In this document: one piece after another, positions 1 through 12,475 of the stretch
Layout: each line of letters starts with the position of its first letter
How positions within the stretch are numbered: position 1 is the stretch's first letter
Source: Litoditis marina
Taxonomy: Eukaryota; Nematoda; Chromadorea; Rhabditida; Rhabditidae
Direction of reading: 5' to 3'
Length of the DNA stretch: 64,000 nt
Assembly: GCA_964036275.1 (NCBI GenBank)
Contig: OZ038434.1
Span: 40,161,808 to 40,225,807, forward strand
Made by a program: the position numbers and the translations under genes
The notes under the pieces: model-generated
Told to the model about the DNA's origin: nothing
Database searches by the model: none
What the model saw: the letters and a program-made list of their open reading frames with translations, nothing else

Positions 1-112
1 GACACTTAGTTGGTTGATGTAGCACCTAAATCTATTCAACCACCGTAGTTCACATAAATCACGGAGTTCAAAATCAACTTTAGTACTAATAAAATTTTTC
101 ATTCATTTTCAG

Positions 113-3100
113 ACACCATACTGCATTGGCAAAGAGCCGGTGAAGATCAGGAAACTTTGGGTAGAGGACGAACCAACGACAACCACAACCACCACTACCA
201 CCACCAGTAAGCAACAGAAACATTGAAATTCACTGAAAGCACTACTCAGAACAGGTGTTCTTCACAGATTGCGAGTGTAATTCGGTGTTATTACTCTCAT
301 ATTCCATACAACGATATCATCACAAGATAGACATATCCAGCGCCTTGTTTGCTGTAAGAAAACTTCCATTTTTCCTATCACACAGATGAGTTTCCATCTC
401 TCCCTGGCTTGTTGTTACTACCTCCACATGGTACACAGAAGAGATGTTATACATTTCGATTTTCCTTATTCAGTTTGTAATAACCTATTTTGTTGAATAA
501 CCTACCCTCTTTCCTTTCAGCCACTTCTACTACCACCACACCACCCACTACAACCACTACCACGAGTGAGTATCCTCTTTCTGTATTTCTGAGTAACGCC
601 TATCCATGTCTCGAATATAACGCTGATGAATCACATAGTTGTGTGGAACGTGTGATCACACCCATATTGTGCACAGTGGTTATTTTCTTGTTTTACTCAA
701 TTGTTTCATTGAATTTGAGGACAGTTATCATTCATATGAAATCGAGAGAATTTGTTTTTCTTTTTTTCTTTTTGGCTTCGACGTTTCACTTCTGCTACTG
801 CGATCACGTCCGAAATCTTTCTTTTTCGAAGTGGTGCATGATCGAATTTTGGGGGTTGAACTGATTCTTTGTACAAAAGTTAGTAGAAAACGTGTTTGTT
901 TATGAGTGAGTAGTCAGTAAAATATGACAACGCTGCAGTTAAAGGAAACCCCAGAGCAACCGCAATACAGAAGACCGAATAGATTGCATGACCGAATAGA
1001 AGGTTCGAAGTTGTAATTTTAGCATAGTGACTTGAGCAAAAAAACGCTTAAGCCGGATAGACGGCTCACTTCATCGAACCGGTTTACCTAATGACAGAAT
1101 GTCAGAACTTGAATTATAAAGTATGTAATTAAACTTTTTAGGTAAAGTTTGAAAATCAATGCAATAAAATTGCATAGTCTTCCCCTCTAAAACATTTCCC
1201 CCGTTACCCATCTCCGTTCTGCCTCCAGCCACCCCAGCCCCGGCGACGACCACCGAACCGCCTACCACCCCTACCACCTCAACCACCTCAACCACCACCA
1301 CCACCACGCAGCCACCGACAACCCTACGTAGGTGGAATGGCACGATCGACTAACATGGATTCCCGCATGTCGTGTTCAACAGTTTGGATATACGTTTGAA
1401 AGGGTTCTCGTTGAAAAATGATCGTGAGCTGCGCGCATTCTGTAATCGTGTTCGAGAATCCCGTGTTATCACTGTGCATGTGTTCTCAGGCTTTTCGCAA
1501 TCAGTGTTAAGTTCAGCTTTTCAGATATGAATTTAGAGATGAGTTTTCTCCAGCACGATTTCGCACGTTGTATCACTGTGATGTTAGGTGTAAAATGAAA
1601 TATTGAGCATAACAATTAACAATCGAAGTATTAACATAATGATTGGGTTGAAATCAAGCACTTGGTTGAGCCAACCTCGGTTGCATGATTCTCTTGACAG
1701 TTCTACAACTTGGGTTTGTTCAATAGAGAAACCGAAGGCCTCGACTTGAGAAGTACGAATGCGGCCCCCGAGCTTTAGGGTTTGCTTCCTCCAAAGCAAG
1801 CCTAACAGTGAATGTTGCCCAGCCCGATGTATTTATAGTTGGCTCGTGTTCATTATTGTCTGCAAACTGAGTACGTATGCTAGAAGATCCCGGCCTCTTT
1901 ATCCCATCCTGCGTCTCCTCAAACATACGCTATTTCTCTGTTCTTACCTTCCACCGAGATGTAAGAGACAAGAAATAGCGTATGTTTGAGGAGACGCAGG
2001 ATGGGATGAAGGTGCCGGGATATTCTAGCATACGTACTCTGTACAACATGGCGTGTATCAAGATTCAGGCTCAACCATGGTTTGATTGTAGTTTGATGTC
2101 AATGATTGGTTCCAGCTCCCCCGCCTCCGTCAAAGCCGAATCAACGAGCAATTGTCAGCAACCCGGAGACGATTAAGGCCATGGGGTTCTCGGTATGTTA
2201 CCATACATCTTGGTAAACGCTCAGTTATTAATCAATACCGTTCTTTTTAAGCTTCGATTTTCCATAAATTTGCTGGTCTAGGATAATTGTTGATTCTTTC
2301 TCGTGCAGATCAAACTCAATCAACTTTTCTTACTCCAGGTCAAACTCAATTATCGATGTTCTCATTCATTGATTATTCCTCCCCCAATAACAGGATCATT
2401 TTATATTTTCTCTGACATACCTGCTAGACGTTCCAGCTCATCCAACTCTCAGTTGATGTCCGATCTCACTATAACCGACCCTCATTCATTGATTGTTGCT
2501 GGACCTGATAGACTCTATCATACAAATATCGTATGTAGTTTAATGTTGTTGTAGCTTGAGTTTTGCTTGCAGTTTCATCTCGATTATTTCTTCTTCAGTG
2601 CGTGACATATTTAACCATCGATAATATCCCCTGCAGGGCATGACGGACTCTATTATCGATTTTCTGTCCAGGGTAGATCAACTATCTATTATTTCAGGGT
2701 ATGACGGACGGCGTGGCGATGTTGACGAAGGCGAAGGAGAATCTGATGTTCACGATGGCCGCCCTTTCGGAAGAACAGCGAATCGCCCTCAGTCAGAGCA
2801 AACACGAATTCATCGAAATGTGTTCCTTCAACGGACACGAGTGCGATATCGACAAGTAGGTCAAATCTATAATAAAAAGACAATGAAAATAATAATATGA
2901 AAGAGGGAGAAGCAGAGAGAAAAAGAGAGAAAGTATGCCGGGTGGCCGCGTGGTTCGGACCCTCGGGCAATAATGATAATTTAGTCCGTAGAGAGGGTAG
3001 AAATAGGCAGGAGTGGCCGAGTCTTGATAGTTTGTTTACGGTTTTGTAACTTTTCCACTTTCCATACTCTTTTTATATACAAAAGTATTTCACGATAGTT

Positions 3101-6100
3101 CTATTGTACTGATAAAACCTAATACAAAACATTTTGTCGTGTTGATTTCATCGGAAACCCGCGGCATTGGCGAATCGAACCACTCACTAGAGCCGAGAAT
3201 GACTCCAGGAACTTTTGGTTACTTTTCTCGTTTATCAAACTAATCGACACAATCTGTTCAGCGACTTCCGGTTACACGTGGATCCGGAGTTCGGAAACTG
3301 TTTCACGTTCAATCATGACGTCACCAACAACTACACTAGTAGTAGGGCGGGGCCGATGTACGGTACGTTTCTATCAGAGGCCGTATGCACGAACATCCCG
3401 GTCTTTTTATCCCTACCTGCATCTCCTCAAATATACGCCACTTCTCTGCTCTAACATCCCGCAGGGAAAGGAGATTTTCGAAATAGTGCGCTAAAGCGAG
3501 AGACGCAGATTGGGATGAAGGGGCCGGGATGTTTCATGCATACGGACGCAGATGTCAAAGGACGTATGTATGAAACATCCCCGGCAAGTTCGGGATGTTA
3601 TCTCAGGCTCGATTTGGCTGTTTTGCGACCGATTGAGGTCGGGACAACATCCCATCCGGGAGCGGGATGTTTCTTGCATACGGCCACAGATGAATAATTT
3701 TCACAATTGAACATTGAAAAATAAACAAGAAAAGTTCACTTGTCACCGCTATTCTTGAATACTTCATGAGTACATCTACAAAAAAAGATTCCGGCTCTTT
3801 CATCCCATCCTGCGTCTCATTATTCAACGCACTACTCCGTGATACATCCCTGCGGGATGTGGAGAGAGAGAGCGTGTGTTTCAGGAGACGCAGAATAGGA
3901 TAGAACAACTCGGGTGTGCATGAATACAGCCTTCACATGTTAACCTGACTGTTTAGGTATCAATCGGCTGCTATTCGTTAATACGTACGACTAAATAGAA
4001 AATTTTTAGTACAAAATATGGTTTCGAAACTATTAATTTTTTTTCATTTCTTTCCATTTATCTGCTTGATGTGTACTCAGTGGTGTGTACTGAATACTCA
4101 GTGGTAACATTTCGACTTTCTCGAGATTTCGAGTTTTTTCAGTTAAAGCAGGACGATTATGTGGACCAGTCTGGTGTCAACGGTCCTTTAAACGGCAATT
4201 GAAAACTGTATTGCGTTTAAAGGACTGAGGCGTTGCGATTGGACCACATAATCGTCCTTATTTAATGCGAGTTTTAACAACACTGGTTTTCAGGAATCCG
4301 TGTGCTGCTCTTCGTGAATACTTCCGATTACATGTCGACGTCAGAATCGTCCGGAATCCGTCTGGCCATCCATCCGCCGACGGAATATCCGTTTCCGGAT
4401 ACCTTCGGATACTCGGCTCCGGTTGGATTCGCCAGCAGCTTCGGAATTAAGAAGGTGAGGGAAGCAGCTGTAGTTTGATTTTTCAATCTGTTTTTCAAAC
4501 TAAGAGCAGAGGAAGATTATCTTCCCCCTGCGGTACTATCACAGCTCGCCTAACTGTAATGCTTAAAAATGGGAGGGGGGGGGGGGGGTGATAGTTCATA
4601 CCCGGTCCGGATGAACAATCGCTCCACACTTAAACTTAAACCTGCAGTAAATGAGTATATCTCTCTCCCTACAGCACTCACGGTTATATTCCCACTCTAT
4701 GTAACTTTCTTTTCTAAGTTCTAATCTAATTTGACACAAAATCAGATTCTAAACTTTTATCCCTAGATTCTTAGTTTAGTAAATACATTCAATAACTTAA
4801 ATAAGTTCATTAGGAATAACTAGCTTAACGGTCATCTACTGATGAGAGCACCCCTTTCGGCATATGGATCGATAATTGCTCGAAATGCCTAGGTAACTAA
4901 GGTTTGTAATAGGCAAACTTATAATTTTAAAAAAAATGTATTTTCGAACTTTCTCTCTCTTATATTTGTTTACAATCCCCCCCCAGCCAAAGGTAGGAGG
5001 AGGTTGTATTACAGCCCTAACTCAACCTATTTACGACCAGGGTGGGGGGAAATTGTGAATTACTCCCCATGAGCAGTTTTGCTATTAAGAAGGTGAGAAG
5101 CGAAGCGACATGGGGAACGGTTCAATTCCGCTGTAGTTTGATCTACGAATTGATTTTGCCACTTTACTCTTTTCAGAAAGTGGTGAAACGTCTGCCGGCG
5201 CCTTATGGAGACTGTGTCGAATCGAAGGAAGTCAATTCAACCGACTACATCTACTACGGATACGACTATCAACCAGAGGTTACTAACTCCCCTCTCTCTC
5301 TAACTCCCTATCTCTTTATCTCCTACCCTCCCTAATTCTCTCTCTCCCTCTCTCTCTTTTTCTAACTCCTTCTTCCTCCCCCTATCTATTTTGTTATCTC
5401 CCCTTCTCCCTCCTGGCATCTCTCTCTCGTTCTCTCTCCCACCCTCTCTCTCTCTCTAAACCCCTCTCTCTTCCAGGGCTGTCACCGGAGTTGTTTCCAA
5501 AACAACCTGATCGACGACTGTTCCTGCGGGGACCCGCGATTCCCCGTCCCCCAGGGAAAGAGACATTGCTCCGCCTTCAACGCCACTGCACGTGAGTATA
5601 GATCAAAGACCTGGTTCCGATCTCCGCTCACTGTGGCATCTGTGTGGCAGATCTCCATCCCTTCACGCTTGTCACTGATATCCATAGTATGTGAATAGAA
5701 AATTACACACTTACTTTCATTTTTGACAATATTATTATGACAAGAAATAAGTTTCTAATAAGTCTTTTTCTTCTCTCAGGTAGTTGTCTTGAGAAGAACA
5801 TCGGTGGCGTGGGCGACTTCCACCACGTGACCGAGGAGATGAACGAGTGTGTCTGCAAGCACAGTTGCACGGAGACAGTACACGAAGTCACCTTCTCTAC
5901 GAGTAAATGGCCCTCTGGGGCAACCGATGTGAGTTCAAACTACGAAGTACAAAGTGGAATGACCGATGGTACGATCAAACTACAAAATGAATAGCAGCGT
6001 TTGTAGTGTTCTTCAGACGTTCTAAGATACCTCGAGTATAAACTATGAAGGTGCTTCATACGTTCTAAGATACCTTGAGTATAAACTATGAAGTGCGTGG

Positions 6101-8855
6101 CAGACGATGACTATTTGGAGTCATGTTCTCTACGAGTGAATGGTCGTCTGGGCAACTGATGTGATTTCAAACTACAAAGTACAAACTAGGAAAAGAACTG
6201 GAGAGTTCTGTTCCACACGTTCTTTGATACACAAGTATGAACTATAAACTTCTAGACAGACTCTTCGACAAAGTCAAATATCCCGTATTCAACGTGAGAA
6301 ACAACACTGTAATTGTTTCCTCCCAGTGTTTTGAAATTGGAAAAAAATATAGATCTTGACACACCTAATAAACATCATTATACATATAGTCTTTTCATTC
6401 CTACTGAGACTCCTACAGTAGGATTTCAAAACTTCAAAGCCGTTTTCCTCACTTACGTATGATCGGAAAGGTTGAGAACTTTCGCACCTCATTGTCGTTC
6501 TCAGGCACAGTAAATATACGAGAGGATTTTTCATGAACTAAATTTTCACCGTCACAACAGCCTTCGAAAAGTTTGTAGGGTTACTGTAGGAGTCTCAGTA
6601 GGAATGGTGTGAACTATATTTTCTCGTTACAGGAGAGCACCGGGGTGAGCTATGAGTATTTTTTCTCTCACACAACTAGCAGTTTTAGTTGTATTCTGTA
6701 CACATAACCACAAACATTGTCGTGACTAGATTGCACTTTGCTGTTTAAAACATTTGAAATCACTTATTGTAACTTTGGAAACTCTGAAGTGGCCTCAAGT
6801 TTTTCATTGCTTTCAACTTCTAGATCTAGGTCTAAGTTGGTCTCGGCTTTATATAAGTTGAGTGACACTAGTTGGGTGATTATAAATAGAAAAAAAAACA
6901 AGTCTTTCTTCTTTCAATTTGCAAAAAAAATCATATTTGAGCTGACGCTCATATATTGTTTAATCGAATACTGAAACCAGGGTAGATACCAAAATGATAC
7001 CGAATGCAAGCTATGATTTAGGTCAACTTGGTCCAGACTTCAGAGTTGCTCGAAATATTGAGTATTGCACGGAAAATCAGTCTCGTTGAATGGGTTGTTC
7101 TTTTAACTTTTATGTTAAAAGTCACGAAACTAACAATAACAATACATAGTTTTTCAGTTTGAACTCACAGTTTGTAGTTTGGTTCATTCACGTTCACAAG
7201 TAGAGATTGTTCATGTTTGGTTCTGGAAATCTGCGTTCATGGTTTGAGCAACATCTGTTGGACTTGTCGAAAGCAATCGATTTTTGTAACAATTTTCTAT
7301 CATTTCATTTATAAGTTCGAATACCTTGTATTTTCAGTTTCACGTCACGTTCGCATGAAGAGTTATTCAATCGAGAGACACGTGAAGTAGCACCTTGCAA
7401 AGTAGAAAAGACCATAAACTCATATTTTCTCTGAACATACTTTCTTTTCGTTAAATATGACAAATGTTCCAGTTGGGAGACTGCGATGGTATGACGGAGC
7501 GGGAATGTGAACAGTATTATCGACTGAATGCTGCTATGGTTGAGGTAGACATAAGTTTTTGAAATGCTTATGAACTTGTTGAGAGTGCAGTTCAGATGAG
7601 TTTGTCAGTGTGTATGTAGTATGTTGAACGTTGCCATTCATTTATCGATCTGGTTTGTATCCTACAGAACTTTATACACTTCATATGTGCTATAGACCAA
7701 ATTTCGAGCCATTCTGAATGAAAGTCCATCTTTTTTTGGTTGTTCCATCGATAGTTACTATTGATAATCAATCACAATACATTGAGGGTTATTAACATCA
7801 GATTAGAGAATCTGAATACATAAGAAAAGTGAACAATGTTTTGAAGACATACGACTTTCTACAGTACTTCGTTCAGGTTTTCTACGAGCAATTGAACTAC
7901 GAGCTTCTGCAGGAGTCAGAGGCTTACGGACTAGTCAACCTGATTGCTGACTTTGGGGGCCATCTGGGGTTGTGGCTGGGTAAGTTAAAGAAGGACGATT
8001 ATGTGGTCCAATCGCAACGCTTCAGTCCTTTAAACCGCAATATATTTTTCAATTGCAGTTTAAAGGACCGATGTAACGGGATTGGTCCACATAATCGTCC
8101 TTCTTTAAGGAATATTTAACCATAAGTTTATGAATTAAACCGGGTGATTTGAAAAAGTATATGAAGTAGTTATGAGACACCAAACGCAACCAATAAAGAG
8201 CGATCAAAAACAGCTGATCCGACAGGAAACTCTTTCAAACATTTGGAGGTTAACGAGTTCGCAGTCTGCGTCTCTCTGACCAGTACACTCTCTCGTCGAG
8301 ACCGCTAAAAAAGTTCGGAGAAGTGTTCGACAAACTAGAGCAGGGTTTGACAACGTAAAAAATGTTTCGATTGTCTGCTTAACAATTTTCATAGTCATTG
8401 ACCTTTCTATAGGAATTCCTACAGTAACCCCTAGTGTTCTCGAAAAATAATAAGACGTGAATCAAGCCTCAAAACTTTTAAATCATACTGAAAGAGTTGC
8501 CTGTGTAAAAATGAGTTTATAGGTTTCGCTCCTACCAAAGAGAGCCCATACGGCGTATACTGCTCGATCCCGCTGTGCGTGTAGTTTGATCACGTTGTTT
8601 TTCGACTGGAACTTGTGAATTCTGACGTTCGTCGAGATCAAACTACAACTGATCTTTGTACTTTCAGGTTTCTCTGTCATTACTGTAATCGAGGTGATTG
8701 TGCTGATAATAGATGTCTGCTCCATATGTCTACAGGCACGAAAAGAGAAGAAGTTGGAGAGAATGAACACGAGAAAGAGAGAAAGAGAGGAAAAGGATAG
8801 AGTACGTGACATGGAGAGAGCGGTAGAGAAAAATGAGAGTCTCGTTCACATTTGA
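113..8855 (+). CDS. Degenerin / DEG-ENaC sodium channel subunit, 5' partial
   Basis: Plasma-membrane cation channel subunit of the amiloride-sensitive DEG/ENaC family. Exons: 113-206, 521-565, 1229-1327, 2116-2192, 2698-2855, 3262-3362, 4294-4454, 5177-5278, 5477-5591, 5780-5928, 7473-7544, 7877-7979, 8668-8855; they join in frame to 487 codons plus TGA. Seen: Thr-rich linker (first three exons), NCFTFN and GPMY typical of the extracellular palm, Cys-rich segment CVCKHSC followed by SKWPS, then [20 protein letters not shown] and the pore filter G-F-S leading into TM2 ([13 protein letters not shown]) and a basic cytoplasmic tail. This pre-TM2/TM2 block is typical of nematode degenerins (MEC-4/MEC-10/UNC-8/DEL-1 group; from family knowledge). 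TM1 and the N-terminus must lie upstream of the window. Introns carry several foldback repeats; one starts 5 bases after the donor at 7980. Family sure; exact subunit not resolved. Confidence 0.9.
521..1327 (+). other. Two symmetric Thr-rich cassette exons of the degenerin gene
   Basis: Exons 521-565 (45 nt) and 1229-1327 (99 nt) both begin and end in phase 1, so either can be skipped or kept without a frame change. With the end of exon 113-206 they encode a Thr/Pro-rich stretch that would be a heavily O-glycosylated extracellular linker. Exon 521-565 resembles the end of the preceding exon, suggesting exon duplication. Alternative use is inference. Confidence 0.55.
1869..2038. repeat. CATCCCGG-family foldback element, near-perfect hairpin
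   Basis: Arms run from TACGTATGCTAGAAGATCCC inward and from the reverse complement ending at about 2038. The arms include CATCCTGCGTCTCC and AACATACGCTATTTCT with few mismatches and a short loop around 1940-1960. Related but more diverged copies lie at 3378-3555, 3558-3680 and 3780-3935. No coding capacity: a MITE. It lies in a degenerin intron. Confidence 0.8.
3378..3555. repeat. CATCCCGG-family foldback element, diverged copy
   Basis: Left end GGCCGTATGCACGAACATCC and right end GGGATGTTTCATGCATACGG are inverted. The internal CTGCATCTCCTCAAATATAC matches the arm of the copy at 1869-2038. Lies in a degenerin intron just after the exon ending at 3362. Confidence 0.7.
3558..3680. repeat. CATCCCGG-family foldback element, short copy
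   Basis: Left GTATGTATGAAACATCCCCG and right GCGGGATGTTTCTTGCATAC are inverted ends of the same type as the neighbouring copy, with a different internal sequence holding a second inner inverted pair (GGGATGTTATC / GACAACATCCC). Confidence 0.65.
3780..3935. repeat. CATCCCGG-family foldback element, degenerate copy
   Basis: CATCCCATCCTGCGTCTC near the left end and the inverted GAGACGCAGAATAGGAT near the right end identify this as a decayed member of the family at 1869-2038. Confidence 0.6.
4143..4265. repeat. TTAA-flanked 124-bp foldback MITE, copy 1
   Basis: Begins TTAAAGCAGGACGATTATG and ends with its inverse, flanked by TTAA on both sides. The inner arms GTCCTTTAAAC and GTTTAAAGGAC also pair, so the whole element folds on itself. 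Copies of matching length are at 7985-8108, 15379-15502 and 32952-33075. TTAA flanks are typical of piggyBac-type targets (family knowledge); the assignment is inference. Confidence 0.85.
4570..4587. repeat. Poly-G tract
   Basis: A run of G residues interrupted once by A, in a degenerin intron. A G-quadruplex is possible; nothing else is seen. Confidence 0.6.
5281..5475 (+). repeat. CT-rich intron
   Basis: Nearly pure pyrimidine intron of the degenerin gene, between the exon ending at 5278 and the one starting at 5477; simple-sequence origin. Confidence 0.7.
6016..6094 (+). repeat. Tandem duplication in a degenerin intron
   Basis: ACGTTCTAAGATACCTNGAG followed by TATAAACTATGAAG occurs twice about 42 bases apart. 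Confidence 0.7.
7985..8108. repeat. TTAA-flanked 124-bp foldback MITE, copy 2
   Basis: Same element as at 4143-4265. It starts only five bases downstream of the splice donor of the exon ending at 7979, so the donor is at the foot of the predicted hairpin. Confidence 0.85.
8545..8652. repeat. TTTGTAGTTTGATC foldback MITE
   Basis: GTGTAGTTTGATCACG and inverted GAGATCAAACTACAAC bracket about 60 bases. The preceding GATCCCGCTGTGCGT matches the longer terminal motif (CCCTATCCCGCTG) of other copies. In the last degenerin intron. Confidence 0.65.
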
Positions 8856-9727
8856 ACATACTAGGTTTTGAATTAGTTTGAAGTTCGACGAATTGTTATT
8901 TCTAAAAAAAAATGTATGTTTTAAAGTGGTTCAACACTTGTCAATTTGTAAATGTTTGTACATGATTTACAAATATTCTTCTCAATCTGCAGAAATACTA
9001 TGTTTTGTCAAAGTATTGCACTGGGTTTCGATGTTTCAAAGTTTTAACTACGGCCAATTCTCCAACTAGCCTAGTTTTTCGTAACCGAGAAAGTTGACCA
9101 AAAGGAGATTCCCAGAAAACCAGGTTACCTATAGAATTGGCCGTTAACTACTTAGCCACCAATAGACTGTGATCTCATTTGTGTGTTTTTGTACAATCTT
9201 TATTCTGGAGGAATAACTTGAATTTGAATAATAATAGTTTCTCTGAGAGACGCTTGTTGTTTGAGTTTTACACAATTAAAACATTTGTTTACCATCTCTG
9301 GTTGGTCATATCTGCAGTACAATGAGTAAAACAACCTTTTTTCGTTATAACACTACATTCGAAACATTAACATACACTAAAACTTTCAAACTTTATTCCA
9401 CTGCTTCAATACGGTGAAATAATATCTAATAACTCGAACAACACTTATGATATGAAACTATAACGATAAAGAACAAAATCAAATTAACCGGAATATTAGC
9501 CTGAAAATGGCAATTGATATTATAATGAATAAGGCTAATGAACAACTCAAAGTGAAAATAAAAATCATAGAAATATCCTGATACGGTAAAAGGCAACGGT
9601 AAGACAGAGCGATTTACCCGCAACATACTGCAACAACTATGATATTACATGTATAAACGGCAACAAATCGATAATAAAACAACACAAACAGAGACAAACA
9701 AACAAAGAGATCGCTTCAAGCGGCAAT
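8856..9727. other. Convergent intergenic region
   Basis: Lies between the stop codon of the degenerin (+) and the stop codon of the next gene (-), so it should hold both 3' UTRs. An inverted pair (TAACTACGGCCAATTCT near 9046-9066 and AGAATTGGCCGTTAACTA near 9132-9151) could form a hairpin. I see no coding frame with splice support. Confidence 0.6.
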
Positions 9728-12436
9728 TCAGGGGAAACTCGAGTCATCGAAATTGTAGTCGTTGTCAAGAATCGGCTGGAAAGAAACCATTTTGAATGAA
9801 GAAAAGTTCCAAGATAACATAACTCATAGTAGAACTACAAATTGTAAACCTGCTTATTCGAACTTCGAAGATCAGATAAATCAGTATAGTTATTTAGAAC
9901 CCCGACTACCTTGTCATAGAGAACAATAATAGGTTGAGTTTGAATTAGAAGGGATTTGAAAAATGAGTAGAATATATGTGAAGTATGTGAAAGTAATGAA
10001 TATAGACAAAGAAAAGGAACTTATTATGTACCTGTTTGTCATTGAACGACGGGAATACATCTGTAGAAGAGGTGGTTGGGTGGGGAGAGAGAGGCGGAGA
10101 GATACCCAGAGAAGAAGAGACACCGGCGGGACTGGAATCAATATTATTTATACTACAAATAGTAGATCGAAGTACAACTGAATACAACTTTGGCAACTAC
10201 CCACATAGCCAGGAGATGTCCCGAACAAACAAACAATACCAGTTACTCCTTAACTATAAATTTTGCAAGAAATTAACTACTTTCTGGGCAAATTAATGAA
10301 ATATGAAATGACACTGAGTTGTAGTTTGGCGGGGGTCTCGGGAGCACCCCCCGCTAGACGGACGCGTGACTGCTGCATGCACGGCAAAACGGTCGAATAA
10401 CGACTGACATCAGACGGGATCAAACTACAAACACCACACGCTTTCCCCTGAGCTAACCCTAAACTGGTGTTCCCCTCTCTTAACAACCCATAACTCACCA
10501 GGAAGAATTGGAAGCCTGCTCGTGGTGGGCGCGAAGCAGTATATTTTGAACTATCTGCAATCGATATCATTATATTAATTGATATTATTGACGAAATGAC
10601 ATTTCCACCAATTCACCGCAGCTCGAACATAGAATTGGTACAATGTTGCTCAAACAATCTTGAATGTCACTAAATCTGACTACTGCACGTGCACCACTGG
10701 AATCTTCTTAACGTAACTCGTAGCACACAGCAGAAACTCGGACACATCATAAGCCTGCCAATCAGTTATCTACAGTTGTAGACTACAAACTACAACAATC
10801 ATATCTTTACCTTTGTACCCTCGGCTGTCTGTAGATGATCTTTTAGTTGTGCAGAGGAGAAAGGACAGGGTGCCACTATAGACGGTGGGGTGGTCGAAGA
10901 AGTACTGTAACAACGAGACAGGGTGAGAGAGCACGCGTGAGCAGGAGGGCACAGACAGGCACAACGGACATTTTCAATTGATTTTCTAACTAAAGTATCT
11001 TCTAACTAATTCTTGAAAAGGCAATAAAAACCAAATTGTAACTAATTTCTAATGTGAACAACTGAATAGCCTTTTGGAGTTGAGTTGAAAAAACGTTGGT
11101 ACACACCTATGATACCGAAATAACCGAAGTACCGAAAATGCTACAAAGTGATTAGCCTACATATTAGAAAACAATGACGCTAAGAAAAGAACCAAGAACG
11201 ACCATACAACTTCAGAAAGGTATGCCTTCTTAACTAACTAATATGTTAACTAAAAACACATATATTAGTTGCATGCAAATGGGAAGCCGTGCGTGATTAG
11301 TGGTTGCAATAGGTTGATGGGTGACAGGCGCTGTCACTAACTCGTTTCCTCCTCCCTGAGAAACAATCTCCATTGCTGCCAGCTGAATCTTCTGAATCTG
11401 GTCCGCCGTGATCGAAATCGGAACATAAACCAGAGTGCTAAAACAGACGGTGCTATATGTAACCGGGTTTTTATCGAAAAACCCGGTTACTTGGAGAATC
11501 GGCCCTAGAACAGAGGTGAGAGGGGGTTGCAGTGAGAAATTGCTGAGGGTAACCGGTACTCCATCTAACTCGGTTGTTTTCGTTCAGACAAATATTTACG
11601 GAAAACGGAAAGTTTTCGATAAACAGACTTTTAGTATATAAAAATACGTTAAATCAAGAGGTTCAATGAATACAAATAAGAAAAGAAAACAACCGAGCTA
11701 AACCGACTCCTGACCCCTGAAAACCGACAAGTGCATGAAGAAAATGTGAAAAGTGGTGAGAGAACAATAAACAAAAACTGGCACATCACGACAAATCAGA
11801 AAATCACCACCCATATAAGCCACAGCTCTAAATATTAACAACTTCACTTCAAAATACTATTCGTCCAATAGGATCTCTTTTACTACCCCTACATCACTGA
11901 AGAACCCGGGGAAAGGTATCTTGATTCTGAGTGGTTGCGTCTCAGGTAGAGCCGAAACGTACCACTCATTTTACTTTGATAATTCGTTTTGTTCAGTTAT
12001 AATATTGATATCAAACTTGTAATTTTTCTTACCCCATCTGGCTGACCGGCTCCTCTTTGATCATCTTCTCCATGGGACCAACTGGTTCCTCGGGCAGCGG
12101 TGCCACGATGATGCGGTCGTGGTACGAGTTCAGAACCTCCTGCAATGACAAACATTGACAATAAAGTTAATGGAATAATAATAATAATAAAGTTCATTTG
12201 CATAGAATATTACCGATGTGATTAGGGTGTTGATAGACCACATGATAGAAGTCGATCCTACTCAACGCATATTAATAACTGAATATCTTCAGCAACTTTT
12301 GCGGGGAGGGCTTTCGAAAGTATCAGACTAGGGTTCTCTATGAAGTACGAAGTGAACTCACTACTATTCAAGAAAAGAGGGTGAGTATCAAAAAGTTAGA
12401 TCGTAGGTCAATCTTCTAAGTTATAAGATCGCCTAA

Positions 12437-12475
<39 letters not shown>

